From NCBI GenBank assembly GCA_037045585.1, contig JBAOIR010000004.1, positions 1 to 64,000 on the forward strand: a stretch of DNA of 64,000 nucleotides, in the 5' to 3' direction. This document shows positions 35,296 through 44,483 of the stretch, piece by piece. Position 1 is the stretch's first letter. Each line of letters begins with the position of its first letter. The stretch is from SSF14 sp037045585. Its GTDB lineage: Bacteria > Actinomycetota > Acidimicrobiia > Acidimicrobiales > Microtrichaceae. The notes beneath the pieces are model-generated. The model saw only the letters and a program-made list of their open reading frames with translations, was not told the origin of the DNA and searched no databases. The position numbers and the translations under genes are program-made.

Positions 35296-36300
35296 ATGGA
35301 CCTCCACCGATCGGTCGGACTCGAGCCGTCGACGCTGCGCCGGGCCGACATCGCGGCAGCAACCGGGGCGGACCCCGAACGCACGATCCGCTGGTGGCGT
35401 GCGATGGGGTTCCCCGAGGTGGCCGACGACACGGTCGCCTTCAACGAGCTCGACCTCGACCTCGTCATGCGGGTCGCTGAACTCGAGGACGCGGGACTCG
35501 TCGACGACGACGACATCGCCCGCCTCGCCCGCCTGCTCGGTGCGTCGTTCCAGCGGATCGCCGAGGCCCAGCTCGCGATGGTGGACGAGATGCTGGCCAA
35601 GGCGCCCGACGCCGATCCGGAGCTGCTGCACCGCGAGCGGCTCCGCAAACTGCTCGACGAGGACGATCCGGCGCTCATGAAACTGCTCGAGCGGTCGGTG
35701 ACCTATGTCTGGAAGCGGCACATGCTGGCCGCGCTCGGTCGTCGTCTCGATCCACGGCTCGACCCGGCCCTCGACGGCCACGACGACACCGACGTGCTGG
35801 CGGTCGGGTTCGCCGACCTCTCCGGGTTCACCAAGTTCTCGAAAGGTCTGACGCCGGCCGAGCTGACCGAGGTCATCGATGCGTTCGAAGCCGCTGCCTT
35901 CGAGGTGGTCGCACTCACCCACGGCCGGGTGGTGAAGCTCATCGGTGACGAGGTGATGTTCGTGGCCCCGACGCTGTCGGAGGCCGTGCACATCGGACTC
36001 GACCTGCGTGATCGCCTGGCCGAGGTCGACGGCATGCCGACGATCCACTGCGGTATCGCCGTCGGTCCCACCGTCGGTGTGGGAGGGGACGTCTTCGGTT
36101 CGACCGTCAACCTGGCCAGCCGGCTCACGTCGATCGCCCGGCGGGGCACGGTCGTCATTCCGCGGGAGTGCTCGACCGAGCTCGCCGCCGAGCTCGACCT
36201 CGTTGTGAAGCCGTCGCGTCGGAACTACTCGTTGAAGGGCATCGGCGACACCCGCATCTCGGTCGTCGGGCGGGCAGTTCCGGCCCCGGCGTCATCGTGA
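35296..36300 (+). CDS. class III adenylate cyclase with N-terminal regulatory domain
   Basis: 334 residues. The first about 160 resemble the autoinhibitory regulatory domain of mycobacterial Rv1264-type cyclases (TIRWWRAMGFPEVADDTVAF and ERSVTYVWKRHMLAALGRR). The catalytic domain has both metal aspartates (GFADLSGFTKFSKG and KLIGDEVMF), the substrate-specifying Lys (VVKLIG) and Asp (GGDVFG), and the Asn/Arg pair in GSTVNLASRLTSIA, so it should be active as an adenylate cyclase. No membrane segment: cytosolic. ATG 35296. It is divergent from the NDMA-ADH. Activity may depend on pH as for Rv1264; that part is inference. Confidence 0.88.
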   Translation: MDLHRSVGLEPSTLRRADIAAATGADPERTIRWWRAMGFPEVADDTVAFNELDLDLVMRVAELEDAGLVDDDDIARLARLLGASFQRIAEAQLAMVDEMLAKAPDADPELLHRERLRKLLDEDDPALMKLLERSVTYVWKRHMLAALGRRLDPRLDPALDGHDDTDVLAVGFADLSGFTKFSKGLTPAELTEVIDAFEAAAFEVVALTHGRVVKLIGDEVMFVAPTLSEAVHIGLDLRDRLAEVDGMPTIHCGIAVGPTVGVGGDVFGSTVNLASRLTSIARRGTVVIPRECSTELAAELDLVVKPSRRNYSLKGIGDTRISVVGRAVPAPASS

Positions 36301-36310
36301 ACCGCCGACA

Positions 36311-36338
36311 GCCCGGTCACGGCAGGCCGTCACCGGGC
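36311..36338. terminator. hairpin between convergent genes
   Basis: GCCCGGT and ACCGGGC pair over 7 bp, and after one mismatch ACGG/CCGT add 4 bp around a 4-base loop. It lies just after the adenylate cyclase stop and before the end of the minus-strand cyclase remnant. Confidence 0.5.
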
Positions 36339-36348
36339 CGCGTCGTCG

Positions 36349-36703
36349 TCACCGAGGCACGAGTGCGGTGACCGACGCCGGCGCGCCGGACCCGCCGACG
36401 AGCTTGGTGGGGCCAATCACCAGCGTGGCGCCCGTCGCCGGCAGCGAGTCGATGTTGTTGAGGCATTCCGCACGCGATCTTCGAACGCTCCGCCGTCAGG
36501 ACGTTGGTCGCGAACGACTCGTCGAGGCCCGGGTCGACCCCGTGGGTGTCGATGCCGACCCCGGCGGGCGCTGGTCGTAGCGCCAACGGGTGGTGTCGCC
36601 GGGGAAACCGCGGAAGTGCAGCGCACCGTCGGCGTCCTCGTTGAAGAACGCCGCCGGATCGGACCAGCGGTCCTCCCAGCCGGTGCGCGGCGGGCTGCCG
36701 CTC
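36349..36703 (-). pseudogene. C-terminal remnant of a cyclase-family hydrolase
   Basis: Only the C-terminal about 110 residues of a cyclase (kynurenine-formamidase-like) protein can be assembled, over three frames: TGWEDRWSDPAAFFNEDADG, then GIDTHGVDPGLDESFATNVL, then LNNIDSLPATGATLVIGPTK ending with TAG-less stop TGA at 36349-36351. The N-terminal half with the HxGTHxD metal motif is missing: the remnant begins directly where the amidase ends. Either a deletion fused the two genes or the assembly lost several hundred bases here. A complete relative is at 1057-2002. Confidence 0.6.
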
Positions 36704-36705
36704 GC

Positions 36706-38113
36706 TCACGCCGGCCGGCGATCAAGGGCCACGGGCGTTCGCGCTCGACGACCCACGCCGCGTCGAGGAGCCACGACTCGTGGTGGTGGGGCGCCATGAT
36801 CTGCATGCCGACCGGGAGTCCGTCGACCTGGCCCACGGGCACGGAGATGCCGGGGTTGCCGTAGAGGTTCGCAGGGATGGTGAATCGCCCGTTGTTGGCG
36901 GGGGTGTCCTGCACGCCGCCGAACGTGTCGGGGAGCGGGCCCTCAGCGCCGAACGCGACGTCGGGGTTGGCCGACGTGATCACCAGGTCGGTCTGCTCGA
37001 ACAGCGTCGCCATGGCTTCGAACAATGCGGTGCGTCGGTGCTCCAACTTGATCCGGGCGTCCATCCCGTATCCGGCTCCGGCGGCCCATTCGCACGCGAA
37101 GCGCATCTCGGGCGTGAGGTCGTCGGCGCACGCGGGCCAGGCGTCACCCAGTGCCGCGAACGTCCCGGCCATGTTCGCGAGCGACCAGGCGGTGCCGACG
37201 TTCGGGATCGTCACGTCGACGTCGACCAACGTCAGCTCCAGGTCGCGGGCGAGCTGTTCGCCGGCCTCGCGAACGACCGCCGCGGCGGCTGGGCTGACGA
37301 CGGCGCCGGCGAACCGGTCGATGATCGCGACGCGCAGGCCCTTCATGTGGTGGAGGTGGCCACCGAGTCCGGCCTCCCAGCCGTCGATGCGGGGGAGTGA
37401 GTGCGGATCGTGGCGGTCGGCGCCGTTGGCGACGTCGAGCCAGCGTGCCGTGTCGCGTACCCGAGCGGGTGAGGCCGCCGATGGTGACGGTGAGCGCTCC
37501 CACCTCGAAGTGCGGGCCGCGGGGGATGCGCCCGTAGGTGGTCTTGAGCCCCACGAGGCCGCAGAACCCGGCGGGGATGCGGATGGATCCGCCCCCGTCG
37601 CCGCCCGTCGCCAGGGTGACGAGGCCACCCGCGACGGCAGCTGCGGATCCACCCGACGAGCCGCCCGGGGTCCGGCCGTGCTGCCAGGGGTTGTGCGTGG
37701 CGCCGTTGAGGACGGTGCGGGTGAGGTTGACGCCGCCGAATTCGCTGGCGGTCGTGAGACCGAACGGGACGGCGCCGCCGGCGTCGCGCAGGCGCTCGAT
37801 GTGGGTGAGCGTGAAGCCGGCGATCTGGTCGCGGAGCGGGAAGCTCGCCTCGGTGAAGGGCCAGCCGGCGACGGCGTCGAGTTCTTTCACCGCGAAGTGG
37901 CACGCCGCCGAACGGCTTCGAGACGTCGGCATCAGCCGCTGCTTCGTGGGCCCGCTCGGTGTCGAGGAACGAGAACGCGTTGAGATCGCTGGCCTCGATG
38001 GCGGCGAGAGTGGCGTCCAACTCCTCGAGGGGACTGCGTTCGCCGGATCGGAAGGCGTCGACGAGGGAGACGGCATCGCCGGCCCACGGCTGCGGTTGGC
38101 TGTGATCGCTCAT
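36706..38113 (-). CDS. amidase (amidase signature family), frameshifted
   Basis: About 468-residue amidase-signature enzyme. The Ser-cisSer-Lys triad is visible: lysine in FAVKELDAVAG, cis-serine region TPGGSSGGSAAAVAGG, and nucleophile region TGGDGGGSIRIPAGFCG. Frame changes near 37895 (restored GGVPFAVKELD) and near 37470 (restored GGLTRSVRDTARW) split it into three frames. The C-terminal part holds NPDVAFGAEGPLPD and NLYGNPGISVPVG, common in amidases. Its last codons run into a cyclase remnant. ATG 38113. The divergent PadR regulator and its operator suggest regulation by that protein. Confidence 0.82.
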
Positions 38114-38152
38114 GGCTCCGGACCGTAGCGAGGGGAAAGTCGGTTGCCGAAC

Positions 38153-38180
38153 GTTCGATCAAGATATATCGTGATCGAAC
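38153..38180. promoter_or_regulatory. PadR operator, 28-bp near-perfect palindrome
   Basis: Arms GTTCGATCA (38153-38161) and TGATCGAAC (38172-38180) flank a centre containing the palindrome GATATATC; only one base pair of the 28 is mismatched. It lies 26 bases before the padR start and 40 bases from the amidase start, and its AT core doubles as a -10 element. Confidence 0.7.
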
Positions 38181-38206
38181 ACGAGCGATCTCCAAGGAGA
38201 TCCAAC

Positions 38207-38884
38207 ATGCGTTACCAACACCCCCATCAACTTCCCCACCAGTTCCTCGGTGACCGATTCCTCGGCGACGACGACCGAGGTGGCCCCCACTTCGGCGGTC
38301 CGAGATTCGGCCGGGGTCCACGAGGCGACGGGCCGCCGTTCGGTCCGCCCTTCGGGCCGGGCTTCGGTCCTCCGTTCGCCGGGCGCCGCGGCGGGCGCGG
38401 CCACGTTGGCCGCGGTCAGATCCGCACCGCCCTGCTTGCGCTCCTCGACGAGGCGCCGATGCACGGCTACGAGATGATTCGGCAGATCGACGAGCGCAGC
38501 GGCGCCCGCTGGAAGCCCAGTCCCGGTGCCGTCTACCCGACCCTTCAGCAGATGGCCGACGAAGGTCTCGTCACCGTCGTGGAGGAAGGCGGCAAGCGGG
38601 TCTTCTCGCTCACCGACGACGGCCGAGCGGTCGTCGCCGACCTGAGCGCCGAGGACCGTGAACCGTGGACGGCCGACGCCGACGGCAACCCCATGTGGGA
38701 ACTCAAGCCCCTCATGAAGGGCCTTGCCATGGCAGCAGCTGCTGCGATGGCGGGCACGCCCGACCAGGTCGAGCGGGCCAAGGCGATCCTCAACGAGGCT
38801 CGGCGTTCCCTCTACGCCATCCTCGCCGAGGACCCGGCCGGTGCGACCGGTGATGTCCTCGACGACGACGTCGACGAGAGCTGA
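38207..38884 (+). CDS. PadR-family transcriptional regulator with Gly/Pro/Phe-rich N-terminus
   Basis: 225 residues. The first about 75 are low-complexity (His/Pro, then GPPFGPPFGPGFGPPF), then comes the PadR winged helix: IRTALLALLDEAPMHGYEMI, RSGARWKPSPGAVYPTLQQM, ADEGLVTVVEEGGKRVFSLT. The C-terminal helical dimerisation part includes MAAAAAMAGTPDQVERAKAI. ATG 38207 follows AAGGAGA. PadR proteins repress their own gene and a neighbour; the palindrome at 38153-38180 is the obvious site. The glycine/phenylalanine-rich head is unusual but occurs in other actinobacterial PadR proteins. Confidence 0.9.
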   Translation: MRYQHPHQLPHQFLGDRFLGDDDRGGPHFGGPRFGRGPRGDGPPFGPPFGPGFGPPFAGRRGGRGHVGRGQIRTALLALLDEAPMHGYEMIRQIDERSGARWKPSPGAVYPTLQQMADEGLVTVVEEGGKRVFSLTDDGRAVVADLSAEDREPWTADADGNPMWELKPLMKGLAMAAAAAMAGTPDQVERAKAILNEARRSLYAILAEDPAGATGDVLDDDVDES

Positions 38885-38908
38885 CCTGGACCCTGGTCCC
38901 CCCCGGGA

Positions 38909-38935
38909 GTCCCCCACGGTTGAACCGTGGGGGAC
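38909..38935. terminator. strong hairpin terminator between convergent padR and NmrA genes
   Basis: GTCCCCCACGGT pairs with the 12 bases ending at 38935 around a 3-base loop. The stem is perfect. It ends both the padR transcript and the minus-strand transcript ending at 38978. Confidence 0.75.
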
Positions 38936-38977
38936 GTCGAGTTAGGGTGCACGAGCAGCCGTGACGCCGTGACGCCG

Positions 38978-39840
38978 TTAGGCCGGCAACGCCGCAGCGA
39001 TGGCGTCGGCGAGCGTTGTCGTCGGTCGACCGATCAGCTTCGTGAGGTCGCCGCTGTCGACGAACAGGTCGCCGGCGGCGACGCCACGGTCGGAGCTGGC
39101 GAGCAGGTCGGCGAACTCCTGCGGCACGCCGTTCGACGCCAGCGCCGCGGCGTAGTCCGACGGGGTCAGGTCCTGGTACGCGACCTCCCGGCCCGAGGCC
39201 GCAGCGAGCGCGGCGGCGTACTCGGCCAAGGTGAACGCGGCTTCGCCGCCGAGCTCGTAGGTCTTGCCTGCCTGGTCGTCGGCGACGAGTACCGCGGCCG
39301 CGGCAGCCGCGTAGTCGCCACGCGATGCCCCGCTCACCTTGCCGTCGCCGGCGGCGCCGAGCACCACGCCGTGCTCGAGCTGGACCGGGATCTGAGCGGT
39401 GTAGTTCTCGAAGTACCAGCCGTTGCGGAGCAGGGCGTACGGAACCCCGGAGGCGGCGAGCACCTGCTCGGTCGCCTGATGCTCCACGGCAAGGCCGAGC
39501 GAACTCGTGTCGGCCTTCGGGATGCTCGTGTAGGCGAGGAGCTCGACGCCGGCGCGTTGCGCCGCGTCGATCACGTTGGTGTGCTGAGCGACGCGTGGCC
39601 GACCTCGCTTCCCGACACCAAGAGGACGCGGTCGACGCCGTCGAACGCGGCGTCGAGTGAGGCAGCGTCGGCGTAGTCGGCGGTGCGGGTCGTGACGCCG
39701 CGGTCGGCCAGGTCGGCGATGGCGGAGATGTCGCGGGCGGTGGCGACGATGTCGCCCGGTGAGGTGCCGTTCTCGAGGAGCGACTCGACAACGAGTCGGC
39801 CGAGGTGGCCGCTCGTTCCGGTGACGAGGATCGTGGTCAT
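38978..39840 (-). CDS. NmrA-family NAD(P)H:quinone oxidoreductase (QorB/Qor2-like), frameshifted
   Basis: About 287-residue atypical SDR of the NmrA/QorB type. First frame from ATG 39840: MTTILVTGTSGHLGRLVVES with the GxxGxxG cofactor loop. The frame changes near 39595; second frame: NVIDAAQRAGVELLAYTSIP, then LRNGWYFENYTAQIP and GRPTTTLADAIAAALPA. Such proteins reduce quinones with NADPH to protect against quinone stress. The divergent HxlR gene and inverted repeats between them match the QorR/qor2 arrangement known from Corynebacterium, so the pair is probably induced by quinones or oxidants. Confidence 0.82.
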
Positions 39841-39912
39841 GGGGGTTCCTTCGTGTGGGTGGTTGACGATGTCGTCAACGGCACCAGGTGACGACGCATT
39901 CCAAACCATCGG

Positions 39913-39937
39913 TACCCACTTCTGGGTAAGGTACCCA
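39913..39937. promoter_or_regulatory. HxlR-type operator with three TACCCA half-sites
   Basis: TACCCACTTCTGGGTA is an inverted repeat (39913-39928) and a third TACCCA follows at 39932-39937. It lies between the divergent QorB-like and HxlR genes and next to the HxlR ribosome site, so binding would block both. Confidence 0.65.
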
Positions 39938-39950
39938 CCTGGAGGTAATC

Positions 39951-40322
39951 ATGACGCTCGAACTCTCCGAGGCATATCCCGATCACGTGTTCGCGTCCGA
40001 CTGTCCGAGTCGGATCGTGCTCGACCACGTGACGAGCAAATGGGGTGTCCTGGTCCTGGTAGGTCTGGCCGAGGAATCGCCATTGCGGTGGGGAGAGCTC
40101 CGCCGGCGGGTCCAGGGCGTCAGCGAGAAGATGCTGGCGCAGACGCTCCGCACGCTCGAGGCCGACGGGCTCGTGTCCCGCCACGCGTTCGCCGTGGTCC
40201 CGCCCCACGTCGAGTACGCGCTCACGCCGCTCGGCGAGGAGCTCGCCGAGCGGCTCGTCGACCTCATGACGTGGATCGTCGAGCATGCCGATGGCATCGT
40301 CGGAACGGCGGCATCGGCGTGA
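39951..40322 (+). CDS. HxlR-family (DUF24) redox-type regulator
   Basis: 123-residue winged-helix regulator of the HxlR family: SDCPSRIVLDHVTSKWGVLV, then LRWGELRRRVQGVSEKMLAQ and TLRTLEADGLVSRHAFAVVP, PPHVEYALTPLGEEL. The single cysteine at residue 18 (SDCPSR) is in the position used for redox sensing in QorR/HypR-type members. ATG 39951 has a GGAGG site. Probably represses itself and the divergent QorB-like gene. The stop overlaps the next gene (GTGA). Confidence 0.9.
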   Translation: MTLELSEAYPDHVFASDCPSRIVLDHVTSKWGVLVLVGLAEESPLRWGELRRRVQGVSEKMLAQTLRTLEADGLVSRHAFAVVPPHVEYALTPLGEELAERLVDLMTWIVEHADGIVGTAASA

Positions 40323-41269
40323 TCCACTTCCGCATCGTCTGCCCGCCCGATCGAACCGATGAGCTGCTGTCGTCGCTCATGGTCGACCAGGCCGTGATCA
40401 ACATCGTCAGGATGGCGGGTGCGGCCCGTCGGCCCGACGGCGATCTCGTCCAGTTCGACGCGGCGCCCGAGTCGGGGAATCGAGTCGTCGACCTCCTGCG
40501 AAGCCTCGCCATCGACGACCTCGGGTCCATCTCGATCGAACGGATCGACACCTCCCTGTCGGACGCAGCGCGCCGGGCCGAGCTGCACGCTCCCGGCCAC
40601 TCCACCGAGGCCGTGATCTGGGAGGACGTCGAGGCGCGGAGCCGCGACGACAGCGGTACATCGCCGAGCTTCCTCGCATTGATGATGATCTCGGCGCTCA
40701 TCGCCGCCATCGGGATCCTCACCGACTCGCCCATCCTCATCGTCGGGGCGATGGTCGTCGGGCCGGAGTACGGCCCGATCTCGAGCATCGCCGTCGGCAT
40801 CTACCGACGTCGGCCGGCGAGGATCCGTCGTGGGCTTCGCAGCTTGGCGTGGGGCCTCGCCGCAGCGCTCGCCGCGGTCACCGTCCTTGCCTTGATCGTC
40901 CACGGCTTCGGTTGGACGACCGACGCCTACCTGTCCGGGGAGCGGCCGCTCACGTCGTTCATCTCGGCCCCCGACGGGTACGCCGTGGTCGTCGCCGTCC
41001 TCGCTGGAATCGCCGGTGCGTTGTCGCTCACGCAGCTCCGGTCGGGCACCCTGGTCGGTGTACTCGTGTCGGTCACGACCATCCCCGCGGCGGCCAACAT
41101 CCCCGTCGCGCTGGTCCACGACCGGCCCGGGGAGGCCGGCGGTGCCGCCCTCCAACTCGCGCTCAACATCGGACTCCTCTGCCTCGTCGGCGCCGGCACC
41201 CTCGCTCGAGCGGGCGTTGCTCGATCGGCGACACCGCAGCCTCGCGAGCGAGTAGGACTGGACCCATGA
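40319..41269 (+). CDS. DUF389 membrane protein
   Basis: 316 residues from GTG 40319, coupled to the HxlR gene by four bases. The first about 110 residues are a soluble ferredoxin-like domain (HFRIVCPPDRTDELLSSLMV); then follow five to six membrane helices with the family signature FLALMMISALIAAIGILTDS and LIVGAMVVGPEYGPISSIAVGIYRRR. DUF389 proteins are inner-membrane proteins of unknown activity, sometimes proposed as transporters. Being behind a redox regulator and before an aldo-keto reductase suggests stress-linked expression. Confidence 0.87.
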   Translation: MIHFRIVCPPDRTDELLSSLMVDQAVINIVRMAGAARRPDGDLVQFDAAPESGNRVVDLLRSLAIDDLGSISIERIDTSLSDAARRAELHAPGHSTEAVIWEDVEARSRDDSGTSPSFLALMMISALIAAIGILTDSPILIVGAMVVGPEYGPISSIAVGIYRRRPARIRRGLRSLAWGLAAALAAVTVLALIVHGFGWTTDAYLSGERPLTSFISAPDGYAVVVAVLAGIAGALSLTQLRSGTLVGVLVSVTTIPAAANIPVALVHDRPGEAGGAALQLALNIGLLCLVGAGTLARAGVARSATPQPRERVGLDP

Positions 41270-42289
41270 CCGATCCCGACTTCTCGTCGCTCTCGCCACG
41301 CCCGCTCGGATCTCTCGGCCTGTCGGCCGCGGCACAGGGCCTGGGCTGCATGGGCATGTCGGAGTTCTACGGCACCACCGACGACGCCACGTCGATCGCG
41401 ACGCTCGACCGGGCCCGCGACATCGGCGTGACGTTCTGGGATACCGCCGACGTCTACGGCCCCCACACCAACGAGCTGCTGCTCGGTGGCTATTTCCGCA
41501 CCAACCCCGGGTCACGTGACGAGATCACCCTTGCCACGAAGTTCGGCATCGTCCGCAACGTCGACGACCCCACCTACCGCGGGTTGAACGGCCGACCGGA
41601 GTACGTGCGGTCGTCGTGCGACGCGTCGCTCACGCGTCGGTGTCGACCACATCGACCTCTACTACCTGCATCGGCCCGACCCCACCATCGAGATCGAGGA
41701 GACGTTCGGGGCGATGGCGGAACTGGTCGAGGCCGGGAAGGTTCGGTACCTCGGTATCTCCGAGGCGGCGCCGAACACGATCCGACGCGCTCACGCCACC
41801 GCCCCGATCTCCGCCATCCAGAGCGAGTGGTCGCTGTGGAGCCGCGAGATCGAGGACGAGGTGGTGCCGCTCGCCCGCGAGCTGGGCGTCGGCCTGGTGC
41901 CGTACAGCCCGCTCGGACGCGGGTTCCTCACCGGTCAGATCACGAGCGAGGACGACTTCGGCCCTGACGACTTCCGCAAGGGCATGCCCCGCTTCACCGG
42001 CGAGAACTTCACGAAGAACCTCGACCTCGTTGCCGCAGTCAAGGAGATGGCCGACGAGCACGACTGCACCCCAGGTCAGCTCGCACTGGCATGGCTGCAC
42101 GCCCAGGGCGATGACGTGCATCCCATTCCGGGCACGAAGCGGCCGGCGTACCTCGGCGAGAACGCCGCCGCCGTGTCGATCGCGCTCACGCCCCAGGATC
42201 TCGCCCGCATCGACGAGATCTCTCCGAAGGAGCGAGTCGCCGGAGCCCGGTACGCCGACATGCGGTTCGCGAACATCGAGAGCCGCTAG
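41266..42289 (+). CDS. aldo/keto reductase, frameshifted
   Basis: About 341-residue NADPH-dependent aldo-keto reductase (YghZ/AKR13-like). First frame from ATG 41266: LGCMGMSEFYG, FWDTADVYGPHTNELLLGG (catalytic Asp and Tyr) and TLATKFGI (Lys). The frame changes near 41637 (restored LTRLGVDHIDLYYLHRPDP with the catalytic His). Second frame: FGAMAELVEAGKVRYLGISE, LGVGLVPYSPLGRGFLTG and IPGTKRPAYLGEN. It reduces aldehydes or ketones in the cytosol. ATGA overlap with the DUF389 gene puts HxlR, DUF389 and AKR in one operon. Confidence 0.85.
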
Positions 42290-42295
42290 CGGCTC
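42280..42295. terminator. 16-bp palindrome at convergent gene ends
   Basis: GAGCCGCTAGCGGCTC is a perfect palindrome that includes the TAG stop of the aldo-keto reductase; the minus-strand lipoprotein ends 8 bases further. Likely bidirectional terminator. Confidence 0.5.
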
Positions 42296-42302
42296 ACGCG
42301 AA

Positions 42303-42845
42303 CTACTGGCAGGGCGGGGTGAATGCCACGTCGGCGAGCGCCCAGTCCACCGCGGCGCGGGCGTCGAACGGCGACAGGTGCAGTGGGGCGACGACGGCCG
42401 CGGCCCAGTCGGAGCGGCCCTGCTCGGTGAGGGGGCCGACGCCCTCGCCGGCCGAGTCGTCCGATTCCCAGTCGTTGCAGAACGAGGCGAACAGCGCCGC
42501 GAGCATCTCCGGGCTCCATGCCTGCGTCGGCGTGGCGGCCTGGATGTGGGCGAGCGCGGTCGTGGTGCCCTCGGTGCCGAGGACGGAGTCGAGCCCGTCG
42601 AGGGCCGCCTGGTAGGAGACAAGGACCGGATCGGACACATCGGGCAGGGTCGCCGGCGCCAGTGCCGCCGGATCCGCGCCTCCATCGAGCAACGTGGCCT
42701 CCGTGATGGCCGACATCGTCGTGGGAACGGTCGGTGCCGTTGCGGTCGTGGGATCGGGCGTGATGTCGCGCACCGGGGTGCCGTCACCGCAACCGACCGT
42801 GCCGGCGGCGGTGGCGATGAGTGCGATGGCGAGGGTCCGGCGCAT
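42303..42845 (-). CDS. hypothetical lipoprotein
   Basis: 180 residues. The N-terminus (MRRTLAIALIATAAGTVGCG) is a lipoprotein signal with the cysteine at residue 19, followed by a Thr/Pro linker (TPDPTTATAPTVPTT) and a helical domain with two further cysteines (FCNDWE and the ending FTPPCQ) that could pair. No family recognised. It is an outer-face membrane-anchored protein, transcribed alone and divergent from mmsA. Confidence 0.7.
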   Translation of the reverse strand: MRRTLAIALIATAAGTVGCGDGTPVRDITPDPTTATAPTVPTTMSAITEATLLDGGADPAALAPATLPDVSDPVLVSYQAALDGLDSVLGTEGTTTALAHIQAATPTQAWSPEMLAALFASFCNDWESDDSAGEGVGPLTEQGRSDWAAAVVAPLHLSPFDARAAVDWALADVAFTPPCQ

Positions 42846-42929
42846 AGGTCGGCCACGTTAGGGGACCAGCGGTGACGACCGGCGGGACGACGGGCCGGAT
42901 CGAGGCCTGATGTCGACCCGGCCTTCGCC

Positions 42930-42959
42930 CTGACACAGCGGGATTCGTACCGGTAGGCT
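42930..42959 (+). promoter_or_regulatory. candidate housekeeping promoter of the mmsA operon
   Basis: CTGACA (42930-42935) and TAGGCT (42954-42959) are 18 bases apart, near-consensus for a sigma-70-type promoter, and lie 31 bases before the start codon at 42991. Confidence 0.4.
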
Positions 42960-42990
42960 CGCCCCACAACGAATACAGGAGCTGATAGCC

Positions 42991-44473
42991 GTGATGACCC
43001 ACTGGATCGGTGGCGAGTCCACCCCCGGGACCTCCACTCGCACGAGTCCCGTCTTCAACCCGGCAACCGGTGAGATCACCCGGGAGTTGCCCCTGGCCAA
43101 CGCCGCCGACCTCGACGCCGCCGTCAAGGTCGCCAAGGACGCCTTCGGCGACTGGCGTCGCACCTCGCTCGGTCGTCGCGCCGAGATCCTGTTCAAGGCC
43201 CGTGCCATCTTCGACGACCGTCGCGCCGAGCTGGCCGACATCGTCAGCTCCGAGCACGGCAAGGTGCCGTCCGACGCGATGGGCGAGATCGCCCGCGGCC
43301 TCGAGAACGTCGAGTTCGCCTGCGGCATCCCGAACCTGCTCAAGGGCGGGTTCAGTGAGCAGGTCGCGAGCGGGGTCGACGTGTTCTCGATCCGCCAGCC
43401 GCTCGGCGTCGTGGCCGGCATCACGCCGTTCAATTTCCCGGCGATGGTTCCCATGTGGATGTTCGCCAACGCCATCGCGTGCGGCAACACCTTCATCCTG
43501 AAGCCGTCCGAGAAGGACCCGTCCGCGTCGATGTTCATCGCCGAGGTGCTCGCCGAGGCCGGGCTGCCGGCCGGGGTGTTCAACGTCGTGCACGGCGACA
43601 AGGAGGCGGTCGACGCCATCCTCACGCACCCCGACATCGCAGCCGTCAGCTTCGTGGGGTCGACTCCGATCGCCCGGTACATCTACGAGACCGGCACGGC
43701 CAACGGCAAGCGGGTCCAGGCGCTCGGCGGCGCCAAGAACCACATGATCGTGCTGCCCGACGCCGATATCGACTCCGCCGCCGACGCTGCCATCAGTGCC
43801 GCCTACGGATCGGCCGGTGAGCGGTGCATGGCGATCTCGGTCGTCGTGGCCGTCGGCTCGGCCGGCGACCCGATCGTCGACGCCATCGAGGCACGCCTCG
43901 ACAAGGTGAAGATCGGCCCCGGCACCGATCCCGACAACGAGATGGGCCCGCTCATCACCCGCGAGCACCGCGACAAGGTGGCGTCGTACCTCGACGTCGC
44001 CGCCGACGAGGGTGCCACCGTCGTCCGCGACGGCCGCGAGCAGGCGTTCGACGGCGACGGCTTCTTCATCGGCGTGTCCCTTGTCGACAACGTGACGCCC
44101 TGGACGCGCATGCACACCGAGGAGATCTTCGGCCCGGTGCTCTCGGTCATCCGCGTCGACACCTACGAGGAGGCCGTGCAGCTCATCAACGACCACGAGT
44201 TCGGCAACGGCTGCGCCATCTACACCCGTGACGGCGGTGCTGCACGCCAGTTCACGTTCGACGTCGAGTGCGGCATGGTCGGCATCAACGTGCCGATCCC
44301 CGTGCCGGTCAGCTACTACAGCTTCGGCGGATGGAAGTCGTCGCTGTTCGGCGACAGCCACATGTACGGTCCTGACGGCATCCACTTCTACACCCGCACC
44401 AAGGTGGTGACCGAGCGCTGGCCCGACCCGTCGACCAGCCAGATCGACCTCGGTTTTCCCCACGAACAGGTAG
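42991..44473 (+). CDS. mmsA: methylmalonate-semialdehyde dehydrogenase (CoA-acylating), frameshifted at the last codons
   Basis: About 493-residue aldehyde dehydrogenase. It matches MmsA throughout: HWIGGESTPGTSTRTSPVFN, GITPFNFPAMVPMWM, KPSEKDPSASMF, VHGDKEAVDAIL, and the catalytic cysteine in GSAGERCMAIS, which lacks the glutamate base as in CoA-acylating members. It converts methylmalonate or malonate semialdehyde to propionyl- or acetyl-CoA. One T too many near 44455 runs the frame past its stop; corrected, it ends LGFPTNR at TAG 44471-44473, the usual family ending. An aminotransferase starts 11 bases later and should supply the semialdehyde. Confidence 0.9.
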
Positions 44474-44483
44474 GCATCGTCGC

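Noticed and set aside
36317..36709. Minus-strand 130-codon open frame beginning MSERQPAAH
   Set aside because: Only its middle part is real coding sequence (cyclase remnant); the start and end belong to wrong frames.
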